64,000 bases of DNA from JBKBKN01 sp046294625 (GCA_046294625.1 JBKBKN010000010.1:54442-118441), one strand, 5' to 3'; positions 26,342-34,423 are shown, numbered from the stretch's first letter. Numbers and translations: made by a program. Notes: a model not told the origin generated them from the letters alone.

Positions 26342-26809
26342 TTATTCAGCTGGAGCAGCTTCAGTTTCAGTTGCAGGCTCTTCTGAACCTTCGCCTTCAG
26401 CGCCCATATCCATATCCATATCCATATCCATGTCACCCATTGGGTTTTCTTTCTTCATGTCAACTAACCAGTTGCCATCAACCTTTTTCATGGTAATTTT
26501 GTCATCACTTCCTTGGTCGTTGCAGCAGTATGTGCAGTCAGCTGTTGAACCGTCTTCAGCAACAGTACACTTTAAATTTTTTACTTCATTTTGCTTTTCA
26601 GGCTTTTGACCACCAGAGAAAGTTTTAATTAGGTTGAGCATGTTTTTAGTATCTTCAGTTCCTAATTTAGCAGCTTCATCATAGTTGCCTTCAGCTAAAA
26701 ATTTCAAATATTTTTCAGCAGTTTTTTCAGGACCGTTTGAGTCACCTGAACAAGAAATCATAAATACTGCAACCGCCGCAGCAACAAAAAGATTAAAAGA
26801 TTTTTTCAT
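26342..26809 (-). CDS. DUF4878-like lipoprotein with an acidic DM-repeat tail
   Basis: This 155-residue lipoprotein has lipobox MISC (Cys20), then an NTF2-like domain (about 25-115: PEKTAEKYLKFLAEGNYDEAAKLGTEDTKNML). Four cysteines in C-x10-C-x2-CC spacing (KCTVAEDG...CTYCC) lie in the domain, followed by LVDMKKENP. The last 35 residues are low-complexity: a GDMDMDMDMDMG run followed by Glu/Ala/Thr-rich sequence. The family is exported; its role is unknown. A good promoter lies 33 bases upstream. The repeat DNA is listed separately. Confidence 0.75.
   Translation of the reverse strand: MKKSFNLFVAAAVAVFMISCSGDSNGPEKTAEKYLKFLAEGNYDEAAKLGTEDTKNMLNLIKTFSGGQKPEKQNEVKNLKCTVAEDGSTADCTYCCNDQGSDDKITMKKVDGNWLVDMKKENPMGDMDMDMDMDMGAEGEGSEEPATETEAAPAE
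26404..26433 (+). repeat. Hexanucleotide tandem repeat in the DUF4878-like lipoprotein gene
   Basis: Four exact CCATAT units plus one CCATGT unit lie in tandem. On the coding (minus) strand each unit encodes Asp-Met or Met-Asp, giving the DMDMDMDMD run. Because the unit is six bases, slippage would change the tail length in pairs of residues without breaking the frame. Confidence 0.9.
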
Positions 26810-26841
26810 GATAAATTTTGGATTTGATTTTTATTCGGCAG

Positions 26842-26872
26842 CAAATGTAATCCTAACAATCGAAAACACCAA
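26842..26872 (-). promoter_or_regulatory. Candidate promoter of the DUF4878-like lipoprotein gene
   Basis: On the minus strand, TTG (26872-26870, within TTTG), a 20-base spacer and TACATTTG (26849-26842) match the Bacteroidota consensus. The ATG lies 33 bases beyond the -7 box. Confidence 0.65.
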
Positions 26873-26910
26873 ATAAATGCTTAACAGATTTTAACAAAAT
26901 TAAAAATGGG

Positions 26911-27303
26911 TTAAAATTGTTTTTGCAGATTCGTCCCAAGAAGGTCGATAAAATTGCTAAGAGGTTTTTCTACCATCATCTTTAGAAATGGATTCACATC
27001 GCCGTTGAATGTTAACTGAACATCGGTATGTTCACCTTTGGGTTTAATGTTGATGTTCATCTCAAAGCTGAAAGGATTTTTACCGAACGATATCATTTTG
27101 ATCAACTCAGTTGGTCGCTTTTCATCGATTTTCATATTGATGTCAGCCATTCCATTAATGGTGTAGGAACAAGATTCCTGATCCGATTTCCAGTTGGTGA
27201 TTTGTGAAGGCATGAGCTTGCCTACATTATTCATGTCAGAAAGCCATTCAAATACGGTTTGCGGATTTGTATTTACTTCTTTCCAGGTCGATTCTATTCG
27301 CAT
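26911..27303 (-). CDS. SRPBCC-fold (START/Bet v1-like) protein
   Basis: This 130-residue protein begins MRIESTWKEVNTNPQTVFEWLSDMNNVGKLMP, the usual opening of SRPBCC polyketide-cyclase-like proteins, with beta-strands around MNINIKPKGEHTDVQLTFNGD and a C-terminal helix. The fold makes a hydrophobic pocket; the ligand is unknown. It is cytosolic, with no signal. It begins 2 bases after the pyrE stop and is likely co-transcribed with pyrE, though no metabolic link is evident. Confidence 0.82.
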   Translation of the reverse strand: MRIESTWKEVNTNPQTVFEWLSDMNNVGKLMPSQITNWKSDQESCSYTINGMADINMKIDEKRPTELIKMISFGKNPFSFEMNINIKPKGEHTDVQLTFNGDVNPFLKMMVEKPLSNFIDLLGTNLQKQF

Positions 27304-27305
27304 AT

Positions 27306-27962
27306 TTAGGCTATTTTTAAATTGGTGCCCCAGGTATCAGGGTTTGACTTCCAGCTTTTCAGTGAGTCCACATCTTGTTTATCGATATATTTGCTTTTTA
27401 ACGCTTGCTGAATAAGGTGTTCATAGTCGCTTAACGAATAATATTTACATTGTTCTTCTGCAAAAGCCTTTTTAGCAACTTCAAAACCGTAATCGAAAAT
27501 CGAAACCATTCCTTTTACAATTACACCTTCATGCTTCAAGGCTTTCACTGCATTGAGACTGCTTTGACCTGTGGAGATTAAGTCTTCTATTACAACCGCT
27601 GTCTGTCCTGATTCTATTTTACCTTCGATTAAATTTTCCAGTCCATGGCCTTTGGCTTTGGGCCGTATATAAACAAATGGGAGACCAAGCTCTTGAGCCA
27701 CCAATACCCCCATAGCTATGCCGCCGGTAGCAACACCCGCAATAATATCAGGCTTTTCAAAGGTTTGATCAATCAATCGGGATATTTCCTGACGAATGAA
27801 GGTTCTAACCTTAGGATGTGAAAGGGTGAGACGATTGTCGCAATAGATTGGTGAAATCCAGCCCGAAGACCATGTAAAAGGCTTATTAGGTTGTAATTTG
27901 ACTGCTTTTATTTGCAATAAAAAATCTGCTAATTGCAGTGCGATATCTTTATTCGAAATCAT
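27306..27962 (-). CDS. pyrE: Orotate phosphoribosyltransferase
   Basis: This cytosolic enzyme of pyrimidine synthesis joins orotate and PRPP to give OMP. It has 218 residues. Landmarks are FTWSSGWISPIYCDNR near the N-terminus, the IAGVATGGIAMG loop, the lysine-containing FVYIRPKAKGHG loop, and the PRPP-binding VVIEDLISTGQSSL motif. The start codon complement at 27960-27962 overlaps the NUDIX gene's ATG (27961-27963) in the tetramer CATG. A -7 box TAAATTTG ends only 4 bases from the ATG, so the mRNA may be leaderless. Confidence 0.96.
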   Translation of the reverse strand: MISNKDIALQLADFLLQIKAVKLQPNKPFTWSSGWISPIYCDNRLTLSHPKVRTFIRQEISRLIDQTFEKPDIIAGVATGGIAMGVLVAQELGLPFVYIRPKAKGHGLENLIEGKIESGQTAVVIEDLISTGQSSLNAVKALKHEGVIVKGMVSIFDYGFEVAKKAFAEEQCKYYSLSDYEHLIQQALKSKYIDKQDVDSLKSWKSNPDTWGTNLKIA

Positions 27963-27974
27963 GGGGCAAATTTA
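27944..27974. promoter_or_regulatory. Interlocked divergent -7 boxes between pyrE and the NUDIX gene
   Basis: The minus-strand box TAAATTTG lies at 27974-27967, four bases before the pyrE ATG. The plus-strand box TATCTTTA (one mismatch to TAnnTTTG) lies at 27944-27951, nine bases before the NUDIX ATG. Each box therefore lies inside the other gene's coding sequence. No convincing -33 element was found for either. Confidence 0.45.
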
Positions 27975-28587
27975 TAAGGTTTACTACAAGGCTAAATCTT
28001 TAGTTATTAACAAAACGAGCAAATCGGGGTCAGATTTTATCGGTGATGAAATTTCTGAAAGGACTGAAATCATTGACGAAATGGTTAAAAACTTGCTTGA
28101 TGAAAACCGTTCAGAAGATGTCATTTATCACTTTTCAGATGCACCAGATGATGCATTTCAACGTTTGATGAAGCATTTCCAATTGATTGAAGCTGCCGGT
28201 GGTTTGGTTGTCAATGAATCAGGTGAAGTACTCATGATTTATCGCATGAAATACTGGGATTTACCCAAAGGTAAAATAGACAAAGGAGAAACTCCGGCAG
28301 AAGCCGCGAAGAGAGAAGTGAGCGAAGAGTGTGGAACACCTTTGCCCGAAATCCTGGAAACATTGCCTGAGACGTACCATATATATCAGCAAAAAGGGGA
28401 GTGGATACTTAAGCGAACTTATTGGTATCTGATGCGAGGAAGTAAAACATGGACGCTCGTTCCACAAACGGAAGAAGATATTGAAGAACTTTGCTGGGTG
28501 AAGTCAAATGAACTCTTTGAGAAGTCTAAACATTCTTATCCTGCCATAGCTGATTTATTAAAGTTTTATAAGGATAGTAATGCCTGA
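27961..28587 (+). CDS. NUDIX hydrolase
   Basis: This protein of 208 residues has an N-terminal domain of about 65 residues ahead of the NUDIX fold. The NUDIX box is complete: GKIDKGETPAEAAKREVSEECGT fits GX5EX7REUXEEXGU, with the metal-binding glutamates present. NUDIX enzymes cleave nucleoside diphosphates linked to another group; substrate unknown. The start was set at the ATG at 27961 (MGQIYKVYYK), as family members begin so. An upstream in-frame ATG would overlap pyrE by 65 bases. The divergent partner is pyrE, an order I recall from other Bacteroidota. Confidence 0.88.
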   Translation: MGQIYKVYYKAKSLVINKTSKSGSDFIGDEISERTEIIDEMVKNLLDENRSEDVIYHFSDAPDDAFQRLMKHFQLIEAAGGLVVNESGEVLMIYRMKYWDLPKGKIDKGETPAEAAKREVSEECGTPLPEILETLPETYHIYQQKGEWILKRTYWYLMRGSKTWTLVPQTEEDIEELCWVKSNELFEKSKHSYPAIADLLKFYKDSNA

Positions 28588-28598
28588 TATTTGAATAC

Positions 28599-28606
28599 TA
28601 TTTTTG
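28599..28606 (+). promoter_or_regulatory. Candidate -7 box of the ABC/DUF3299 cassette
   Basis: TATTTTTG matches TAnnTTTG and ends 7 bases before the ATG at 28614, so transcription would start at or within a few bases of the start codon. Confidence 0.5.
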
Positions 28607-28613
28607 TTGCCAA

Positions 28614-29249
28614 ATGATATTAGAAGCTCACGCGCTCCGATTTTCCTACAATCCAAATACAAGCTTTCAATTCGCTGATTTTAAATGCGAAGCAGGACAA
28701 CATTTGTTGATTACGGGCGCATCAGGGAGTGGGAAAACTACTTTGCTTCACCTATTAGCAGGGTTGCAGAAGCCGAACTCAGGAAAGATTGTGACTTGTG
28801 AAATAGAAATGAGCGCTTTGAGTGATGCTGCACTCGATCGATTTAGAGGGAAGCATATCGGAATCGTTTTTCAAAAGCCACATTTTGTTTCAGCATTGAG
28901 TGTGTTGGAGAATCTGGAGCTTGCTTCATGGCTTTCCGGTAAAGGGAAAAGTACAGACTTTGCAAAAGAGCTTCTCGCTAAACTTGATATAGGAAGTCAA
29001 GCACATAAGTGTGTTAGTCAGCTTAGTACGGGGCAACTTCAGCGATTATCCATTATAAGAGCAGTGATGAACAAGCCAAAGCTACTGCTTGCAGATGAGC
29101 CGACATCGAGTCTAGATGATGCTAATTGCGAGCGGGTGAAGCAAATGCTTTTTGATATTGCTGATCAAATTAGTGCAACCCTTGTGGTTGTAACGCATGA
29201 CCAAAGATTGAAATCAGATTTCACACATCATTATTCACTGCAGGCATGA
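28614..29249 (+). CDS. ABC transporter ATP-binding protein (LolD/MacB-type)
   Basis: This 211-residue cytosolic ATPase has Walker A GASGSGKTT near residue 35, a Q-loop (VFQKPHF), the signature LSTGQLQRL (second glycine of LSGGQ replaced by threonine), Walker B LLLADEPTSSLD and a switch histidine in VVVTHD. It resembles ATPases paired with FtsX-type permeases. Its stop overlaps the permease start (ATGA), showing coupling with the permease and, through it, the DUF3299-like gene. Confidence 0.92.
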   Translation: MILEAHALRFSYNPNTSFQFADFKCEAGQHLLITGASGSGKTTLLHLLAGLQKPNSGKIVTCEIEMSALSDAALDRFRGKHIGIVFQKPHFVSALSVLENLELASWLSGKGKSTDFAKELLAKLDIGSQAHKCVSQLSTGQLQRLSIIRAVMNKPKLLLADEPTSSLDDANCERVKQMLFDIADQISATLVVVTHDQRLKSDFTHHYSLQA

Positions 29250-30478
29250 TCATATTGTTGGTTTATAAAAATCTGGTTTCAAAGCCACTGAACGCGCTAC
29301 TTAGTCTGATTTTGCTAATTTCCGGAATAGCGATTATTAGTTTGTTGCTCCACATGCAGGATCAGATTGAGAATAGACTGAGTAAGCAGATTGATGGGAT
29401 AGACCAAGTGATGGGCGCCAAAGGAAGTCCTTTGCAACTAATTTTATCTGCAGTTTATCAGATTGACGCACCAACCGGAAATATAAACTTTCAGGAAGCA
29501 CAGCGCTGGATGAATCATCCCTTTGTGCAAAGGGCGATACCTTTATCCTATGGAGACAATTATCTTGGCTTTAAAATAGTTGGGACTACGCATGATTATT
29601 TTAAGCATTTTGAAGCTGAGTTAGCCGAAGGCAAAATCTTTGAAGACGATTTTCAGGTGCTTATTGGTGCACAGGTTGCCAATCGAACAGGGCTAAAGTT
29701 GGGCGATAAGTTTGAAAGTATGCATGGTGGTGCAGAGACAGGAGATGTACATGCCCACCATCCGTTTACTGTCGCTGGCGTGTTGAAGCCGAGCAATAAG
29801 CTAATCGATTTTTTGATTCTCTGCAATCTCAATAGCTACTGGCTTATGCATGATGAAGCACACACGCATGAACATGATGACGAAGAACACGACCATGCGG
29901 CATGCGACCATGATCATGAGCAATCGGAAAAAGAAATTACCGCAGTGCTTTTTAAATTCAAAAATAAAATGGCAGCGCTGCAGTGGCCCAGAATGATAGC
30001 TGAGAACACCAACATGCAGCTGGCATCTCCAGCCATCGAAATTAATCGATTGTTTACGCTTTTTGGCATTGGCATAGAGATGCTTCAATATTTAGGATTG
30101 GGAATCTTAATCTTATCTGCACTCAGCATTTTTATTGGTTTATACAATAATTTGAAAGACCGAAAGTATGAGATGGCCATGATCAGAGTGAATGGCGGCT
30201 CTAGGTTTTTGCTTTTCGCACTGATAAGTTTTGAGAGCTTATTACTATGTATTGTGGGCTTTGCAGCAGGTACAGTTTTAGCCGCTATGGTGATTAACCT
30301 ATTGGGTCAATCATCGGCTGAACAGTATAATTTAATGATTCAGCCTTTGCAATTTTTTGGTATGCAGCAGGGCATGATTTTTGGTTTAGTTTTGTTATTA
30401 GGTTTTGCTGCCGCCTTTATACCTGCAATCAAAGCTTACAAGCTAAATATTTCTAAGACACTAGCAGATAATCAATGA
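29246..30478 (+). CDS. FtsX/MacB-type ABC permease with a histidine-rich periplasmic loop
   Basis: This 410-residue permease has one N-terminal helix (about 17-37), a periplasmic MacB-like domain and three C-terminal helices (about 280-300, 325-350, 375-400) of the FtsX fold. Within the periplasmic domain, residues 202-224 contain eight histidines, one cysteine and many acids (HTHEH, EHDHAACDHDHE), and a smaller cluster lies at 160-172 (H160, H169, H171, H172). This composition is typical of zinc, copper or nickel binding. It overlaps both neighbours by 4 bases. I infer a metal-related export, import or sensing role; the metal is not identified. Confidence 0.85.
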   Translation: MIILLVYKNLVSKPLNALLSLILLISGIAIISLLLHMQDQIENRLSKQIDGIDQVMGAKGSPLQLILSAVYQIDAPTGNINFQEAQRWMNHPFVQRAIPLSYGDNYLGFKIVGTTHDYFKHFEAELAEGKIFEDDFQVLIGAQVANRTGLKLGDKFESMHGGAETGDVHAHHPFTVAGVLKPSNKLIDFLILCNLNSYWLMHDEAHTHEHDDEEHDHAACDHDHEQSEKEITAVLFKFKNKMAALQWPRMIAENTNMQLASPAIEINRLFTLFGIGIEMLQYLGLGILILSALSIFIGLYNNLKDRKYEMAMIRVNGGSRFLLFALISFESLLLCIVGFAAGTVLAAMVINLLGQSSAEQYNLMIQPLQFFGMQQGMIFGLVLLLGFAAAFIPAIKAYKLNISKTLADNQ

Positions 30479-30969
30479 TTTCATTCATCCCACTCATCCT
30501 TTCTCTTTTTATGATTAATACCGGTTTATCCGGAAACTTTTCTGCGAATGACCTTTCAGCGGTTCATCCAGCTGAGCAATCCTTGTCCATTCAATCCGAT
30601 ACGGTAACATGGGATATGCTCGCTAAAGTAAAGTATAAGCGAAAACAGCACGAAGAATACGGCTATGTGAATTTTCCCATTTTTCCGGCTGAACTGAAAG
30701 CTTTGCGCGGCAAAACCATCATTATCAGTGGTTACATTATTCCGCTCGATTCAGAAACTTATGTACTGAGTAAATATGTGTTTGCATCCTGTTTTTTTTG
30801 CGGCGGTGCAGGAGCTGAAACCATCATGGGAATTAATTTCCAAAACCTAAAAAAACGTTTGCGAACAGATCAGTTTGTAACTTTAAAGGGGCAATTGTTT
30901 CTCAATGAAGATGATGTAAATGACTGGATGTTTCACATCGACAAGGCTGAAATTATCAAAGGAGGTTAA
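30475..30969 (+). CDS. DUF3299-like exported protein with CxxC
   Basis: This 164-residue protein has an N-terminal signal sequence (hydrophobic residues 3-18) and an OB-like beta domain: LRGKTIIISGYIIPLDSE, then SCFFCGGAGAE with C106 and C109, then FVTLKGQLFLNEDDVNDWMFHIDKAE. It matches my recollection of DUF3299 proteins. In Vibrio such a protein is said to sit with zinc-linked ABC genes (zrg operon); I rely on memory for that. The start overlaps the permease stop by 4 bases (ATGA). The CxxC could bind metal or be redox-active. Confidence 0.72.
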   Translation: MISFIPLILSLFMINTGLSGNFSANDLSAVHPAEQSLSIQSDTVTWDMLAKVKYKRKQHEEYGYVNFPIFPAELKALRGKTIIISGYIIPLDSETYVLSKYVFASCFFCGGAGAETIMGINFQNLKKRLRTDQFVTLKGQLFLNEDDVNDWMFHIDKAEIIKGG

Positions 30970-30974
30970 TATTC

Positions 30975-31667
30975 TCACGTAAAAACTCTTCTTAAAAGAG
31001 GCGTGATGCGAGCTACAGGATCGCGGCGTATTTTCAATTCTTCTTCGCCAATCAGTTTGAAAAGTCCGTCAATAGCTTTTCCGGTGATGTAAGACTCTAG
31101 ATCGGGTTCTACACGCGTTACCCCCGGAATTTTATTATAGGCTGAAGTTACAGCACTCCAATACCTGCCCACATCAACTTTGCGCATGGCATTATTAACC
31201 ACAGGTTTGAAAGCAGTATTCAGTTGCACATTTGTTCGATCGTACAGGTAGCGAGTCGCTGCATCGTTACCTCCTCTGAGAATATTGAAAGCATCGTTGA
31301 TTGTGATTCCCCGAACTGCATTTTTGAGAATAGGCGCAGCTTCTTTCGATGCTTCTTCGGCAGCCTCGTTCATAGAAAGAATAAAATCATCTACCGGTTT
31401 GTTTAGGCCGATGTTCCTAAGCGTGTTTTCTACTCTTTGCGCTTCGGGTGGCATTAATATTTTTATTGCAGGATTATTGAAGAAACCTCCTTTGCGCGAC
31501 GCAGTAGAAGCCGCATTTCCGCTTCCTATATCAAGGGCTTCGCGAAGGCCGTTGCTTACTTCGCCTTCTGTAAGTGGTTTGTTGGCAGACCCTGCTTGCT
31601 GTAAAATGTCGCAACTGCTGAACATAAATAACAGTGCTAGAAGAATGCTTAAGGGTAGTGGACGCAT
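30975..31667 (-). CDS. DUF4197 lipoprotein
   Basis: This 230-residue lipoprotein has lipobox FSSC (Cys19). The mature part matches DUF4197: LTEGEVSNGLREALDIG near the start, NPAIKILMPPEAQRVENTLRNIGL, then DAFNILRGGNDAATRYLYDRT. It is probably anchored in an envelope membrane. Function unknown. It converges on the DUF3299-like gene (5-base gap) and diverges from the aminotransferase gene across 48 bases. Confidence 0.88.
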   Translation of the reverse strand: MRPLPLSILLALLFMFSSCDILQQAGSANKPLTEGEVSNGLREALDIGSGNAASTASRKGGFFNNPAIKILMPPEAQRVENTLRNIGLNKPVDDFILSMNEAAEEASKEAAPILKNAVRGITINDAFNILRGGNDAATRYLYDRTNVQLNTAFKPVVNNAMRKVDVGRYWSAVTSAYNKIPGVTRVEPDLESYITGKAIDGLFKLIGEEELKIRRDPVARITPLLRRVFT

Positions 31668-31715
31668 CAGTGATATTTTTTTGACCTTTGCAAGGAAATA
31701 ATTGTGCCAAAATTA

Positions 31716-32903
31716 ATGAATACTTCCCTACGTAGTCTCTTTCTGCAACATGTCGCCCAGACTTCTGATATACCACCTATGCTCGAAGTTGCGAAAGCGC
31801 AAGGAGTTTATCTCTACGATAAGGATGGTAAGCAATATCTCGACTTGATATCGGGTATTGCGGTGAGCAATGTCGGGCATTGTCATCCCGAGGTGGTTGC
31901 AGCCATTCAACAACAAGCTGAGACCTATATGCACGTGATGGTTTATGGGGAGTTTGTGCAGTCACCGCAAGTAAAGTATGCCGAATCGCTTTGCGCTTTG
32001 CTTCCACCGACTTTAAATTCTGTCTATTTTGTTAATTCGGGCAATGAAGCCAATGATGGAGCTATCAAATTGGCCAAACGAGTTACCGGACGCACAGAAA
32101 TTATCTATTTCGAAAATGCCTATCATGGCAGTGGACAAGGATGCCTTAGTGTGATGGGTTCGGAATTTTTCAAACAGGCTTACAGGCCATTGCTACCAGG
32201 CACTAAACGCATCAGATATAACGTGATGGAAGATTTGGAGCTGATCACTTGTCGCACTGCTGCTGTGATTTTTGAGACCATTCAAGGAGAGTCTGGCGCT
32301 TTAGTTCCCAATCAGGAATATGTAAAAGCACTGAGAGCAAAATGCGATTATACAGGCACATTGCTGATAATGGATGAGATACAATGCGGATTTGGTCGTA
32401 GCGGCAAACTTTTCGCTTTCGAGCATTTTGATGTGATTCCTGATATTTTAACCATAGCTAAGGGCATGGGAGGGGGACTGCCGATTGGGGCTTTCATTGC
32501 ATCGCGCGAGCTCATGAATAGTCTTTCACATGACCCGTTTTTGGGACATATCACCACATTTGGCGGCAACGCTGTTTGCTGCGCTGCTGCACATGCCAGC
32601 TTGAATGTATTGCTGAGCGAAAAGCTGATCGAGCAAGTGACATCTAAGCATAACAGATTTAAAGATAAACTAAAGCACAGCCACATTGGCAGCATTCAAG
32701 GAATAGGTCTGATGCTTGCGGTGGAGTTAGCCGAATCTATTTCTGTAATCGACATGGTGAATCAATGCTATGCAGCAGGTCTGATAACGGATTGGTTTTT
32801 GTTCAATGATCGGGCTATTCGCTTTGCTCCTCCATTAATCATCACCGATGAGCAAATTGATTTTGCCTGCGAACAGATTATTGGTATTTTGGATAAGTTG
32901 TAA
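31716..32903 (+). CDS. Class III (acetylornithine-type) PLP aminotransferase
   Basis: This protein of 395 residues uses pyridoxal phosphate to transfer amino groups. The start was set at the ATG at 31716; a GTG four codons earlier is possible. Visible landmarks are LDLISGIAVSNVGHCHPEVV, YFVNSGNEANDGAIKLAK, the PLP-aspartate motif LLIMDEIQCGFGRSGK, and the Schiff-base lysine in LTIAKGMGGGLPIGAF. The closest named group is ArgD-like, but no arginine genes are nearby, so the substrate (ornithine, GABA, aspartate or other) is open. It is oriented with the membrane-protein gene downstream, which has its own promoter. Confidence 0.9.
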   Translation: MNTSLRSLFLQHVAQTSDIPPMLEVAKAQGVYLYDKDGKQYLDLISGIAVSNVGHCHPEVVAAIQQQAETYMHVMVYGEFVQSPQVKYAESLCALLPPTLNSVYFVNSGNEANDGAIKLAKRVTGRTEIIYFENAYHGSGQGCLSVMGSEFFKQAYRPLLPGTKRIRYNVMEDLELITCRTAAVIFETIQGESGALVPNQEYVKALRAKCDYTGTLLIMDEIQCGFGRSGKLFAFEHFDVIPDILTIAKGMGGGLPIGAFIASRELMNSLSHDPFLGHITTFGGNAVCCAAAHASLNVLLSEKLIEQVTSKHNRFKDKLKHSHIGSIQGIGLMLAVELAESISVIDMVNQCYAAGLITDWFLFNDRAIRFAPPLIITDEQIDFACEQIIGILDKL

Positions 32904-32952
32904 TCTATCAATCAATTCTTACTGCATCATCCTTTTACAGCGAAGGCTTATT

Positions 32953-32960
32953 TACCTTTG
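32953..32960 (+). promoter_or_regulatory. Candidate -7 box for the membrane protein-yjjG unit
   Basis: TACCTTTG is an exact TAnnTTTG match ending 19 bases before the ATG at 32980. It supports that ATG as the true start, because a longer in-frame reading would place the box inside the gene. Confidence 0.5.
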
Positions 32961-32979
32961 TGCTCGACTAAACATAATC

Positions 32980-33444
32980 ATGGCTGAAATTCTCCAGTTT
33001 GCATCCTTATTTCTGCTCACCTGTTTCAAATTTGCCTTTGGAGTACCTGCAGCCTACCTGAGCTTTGGCTTCAATTTTTGGGAGACTTTGTTGTTTGCGT
33101 TCTTCGGCGGAAGCACGGGCATTATCATTAACTTATATTTAAGCAGAGTGCTTTTTTCTTTTTGGTTTTGGTTTAAGCAACGAGCTCTTGTTTGGCAGCC
33201 TAAGCCCAAATCTGTTCTTGAAAAGAAGAAAATATTCAGCAGACGTTCACGACTTTTTGTGAAAATACTTCGACAATACGGGCTGCCGGGCTTATCACTC
33301 ATCACCCCACCGATTATCTCTATTCCGGCAGGCTGTATTATTGCTACACGATTGTATGGAAAAAGCCCCAAAGTGCTTGGATATATGCTGCTCTCCGTTG
33401 TTTTTTGGTCTTTCACTTTTGCAGCTGTTTTAAATCTGGTTTAA
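32980..33444 (+). CDS. Multi-pass membrane protein, small-multidrug-export-like
   Basis: This protein of 154 residues has about three to four hydrophobic segments (8-28, 35-55, 95-115, 130-150) separated by a very basic loop (KQRALVWQPKPKSVLEKKK). The LPGLSLITPPIISIPAG stretch resembles proteins annotated as putative small multidrug export (PF06695) and distantly the SNARE-associated/DedA group. That resemblance is weak and function is unknown. It is 3 bases upstream of the yjjG-like gene, so the two are co-transcribed. Confidence 0.6.
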   Translation: MAEILQFASLFLLTCFKFAFGVPAAYLSFGFNFWETLLFAFFGGSTGIIINLYLSRVLFSFWFWFKQRALVWQPKPKSVLEKKKIFSRRSRLFVKILRQYGLPGLSLITPPIISIPAGCIIATRLYGKSPKVLGYMLLSVVFWSFTFAAVLNLV

Positions 33445-33447
33445 TAC

Positions 33448-34137
33448 ATGGACAAACATCTCTTTTTCGATTTAGATGAAACACTTTGGGATTTTGAAAG
33501 AAATTCTAAAGAAGTGGTTTTTGATTTGTTCCATGAACTACGGTTGGAAAGTGAAGTTTCGGTTAATTTTGAGCAGTTTTTCGAAGCGTATAAGCTCATT
33601 AATCATCAATTGTGGGCAAAGCTTCGCAGCGGAGCCATTGACAAGTCTTATTTGCGTAAAAATCGATTTCATTTTACCTTACTTAAATTTGGGTTGAATA
33701 ATCTTGAGAAAGGTATTTGGCTCGACGAGCAATATCTTGAACGTACACCGCATAAAAAGGGCTTAATCCCATATTCTATACCGGTATTGAATGTGCTTTC
33801 GCGTAGGTATCATTTACATATTATAACTAACGGATTTGATGATGTACAGCATTTTAAATTAGCAAATTGCGGTTTGAGTCCGTTTTTTAAAATAGTGGTG
33901 ACAAGTGATCGCGCCGGCACACATAAGCCCGACCGTGCAATTTTTGATTTTGCCATGAAATCTGCCGGTGCAACTCCGAAAAATTCAATTATGATTGGTG
34001 ACGATCCGGAAGTGGATATTCAGGGTGCTATGAATGCCGGCATGAGCGCTATTTTATACACTGGGAAGTCAATTTATAATGAAGAAACCATGACAAGCCA
34101 GGTAAATTGTCTGAGTGAGTTGTTGCAGATTCTTTGA
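33448..34137 (+). CDS. YjjG-family HAD nucleotidase
   Basis: This 229-residue haloacid dehalogenase-type phosphatase has motif I FFDLDETLWDFE (nucleophile and acid aspartates near residues 8 and 10), motif II IITNGF, the motif III lysine in THKPDRAIF and motif IV IMIGDDPEVDIQGAMNAG. The cap domain lies at about 15-85. YjjG enzymes dephosphorylate non-canonical pyrimidine nucleotides in the cytosol, a house-cleaning role. Assigned by overall layout; substrate preference is inferred. Confidence 0.88.
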   Translation: MDKHLFFDLDETLWDFERNSKEVVFDLFHELRLESEVSVNFEQFFEAYKLINHQLWAKLRSGAIDKSYLRKNRFHFTLLKFGLNNLEKGIWLDEQYLERTPHKKGLIPYSIPVLNVLSRRYHLHIITNGFDDVQHFKLANCGLSPFFKIVVTSDRAGTHKPDRAIFDFAMKSAGATPKNSIMIGDDPEVDIQGAMNAGMSAILYTGKSIYNEETMTSQVNCLSELLQIL

Positions 34138-34225
34138 GTTGTCAGGGCTAGACTATGAGTAAAAATCAAGCGTAAAAACAAATTCAATCTTAACTCGAAG
34201 TGCTGGAATAGTGTATATTTAACTA

Positions 34226-34423
34226 ATGGTATTTAACATCCAAACGCTCAATCCGGGAAAAAGCAAATATGCGATGGCCAATGAAACGGTCAGTCAAATG
34301 CCATTTGAAGCACGCATGTTTATGCTCTTGATTGCCTTGGTTTTTATATCATCCATCATTTTAGAAGTTTATTTTGCCTTGAAAAAAGAGAAGTTAAACA
34401 GATCTTCTCGAAAGAACAAATAG
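34226..34423 (+). CDS. Small single-helix membrane protein
   Basis: This 65-residue frame has one hydrophobic helix (about 32-50: FMLLIALVFISSIILEVYFAL) followed by a basic tail, suggesting an N-out or N-in single-pass protein. The start may be the ATG at 34226 or the internal ATG at 34274 (MANETVSQM). A -7-like TATATTTA lies a few bases upstream. Its stop touches the LRR gene's stop. No family recognised; moderate chance that it is a true gene. Confidence 0.45.
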   Translation: MVFNIQTLNPGKSKYAMANETVSQMPFEARMFMLLIALVFISSIILEVYFALKKEKLNRSSRKNK

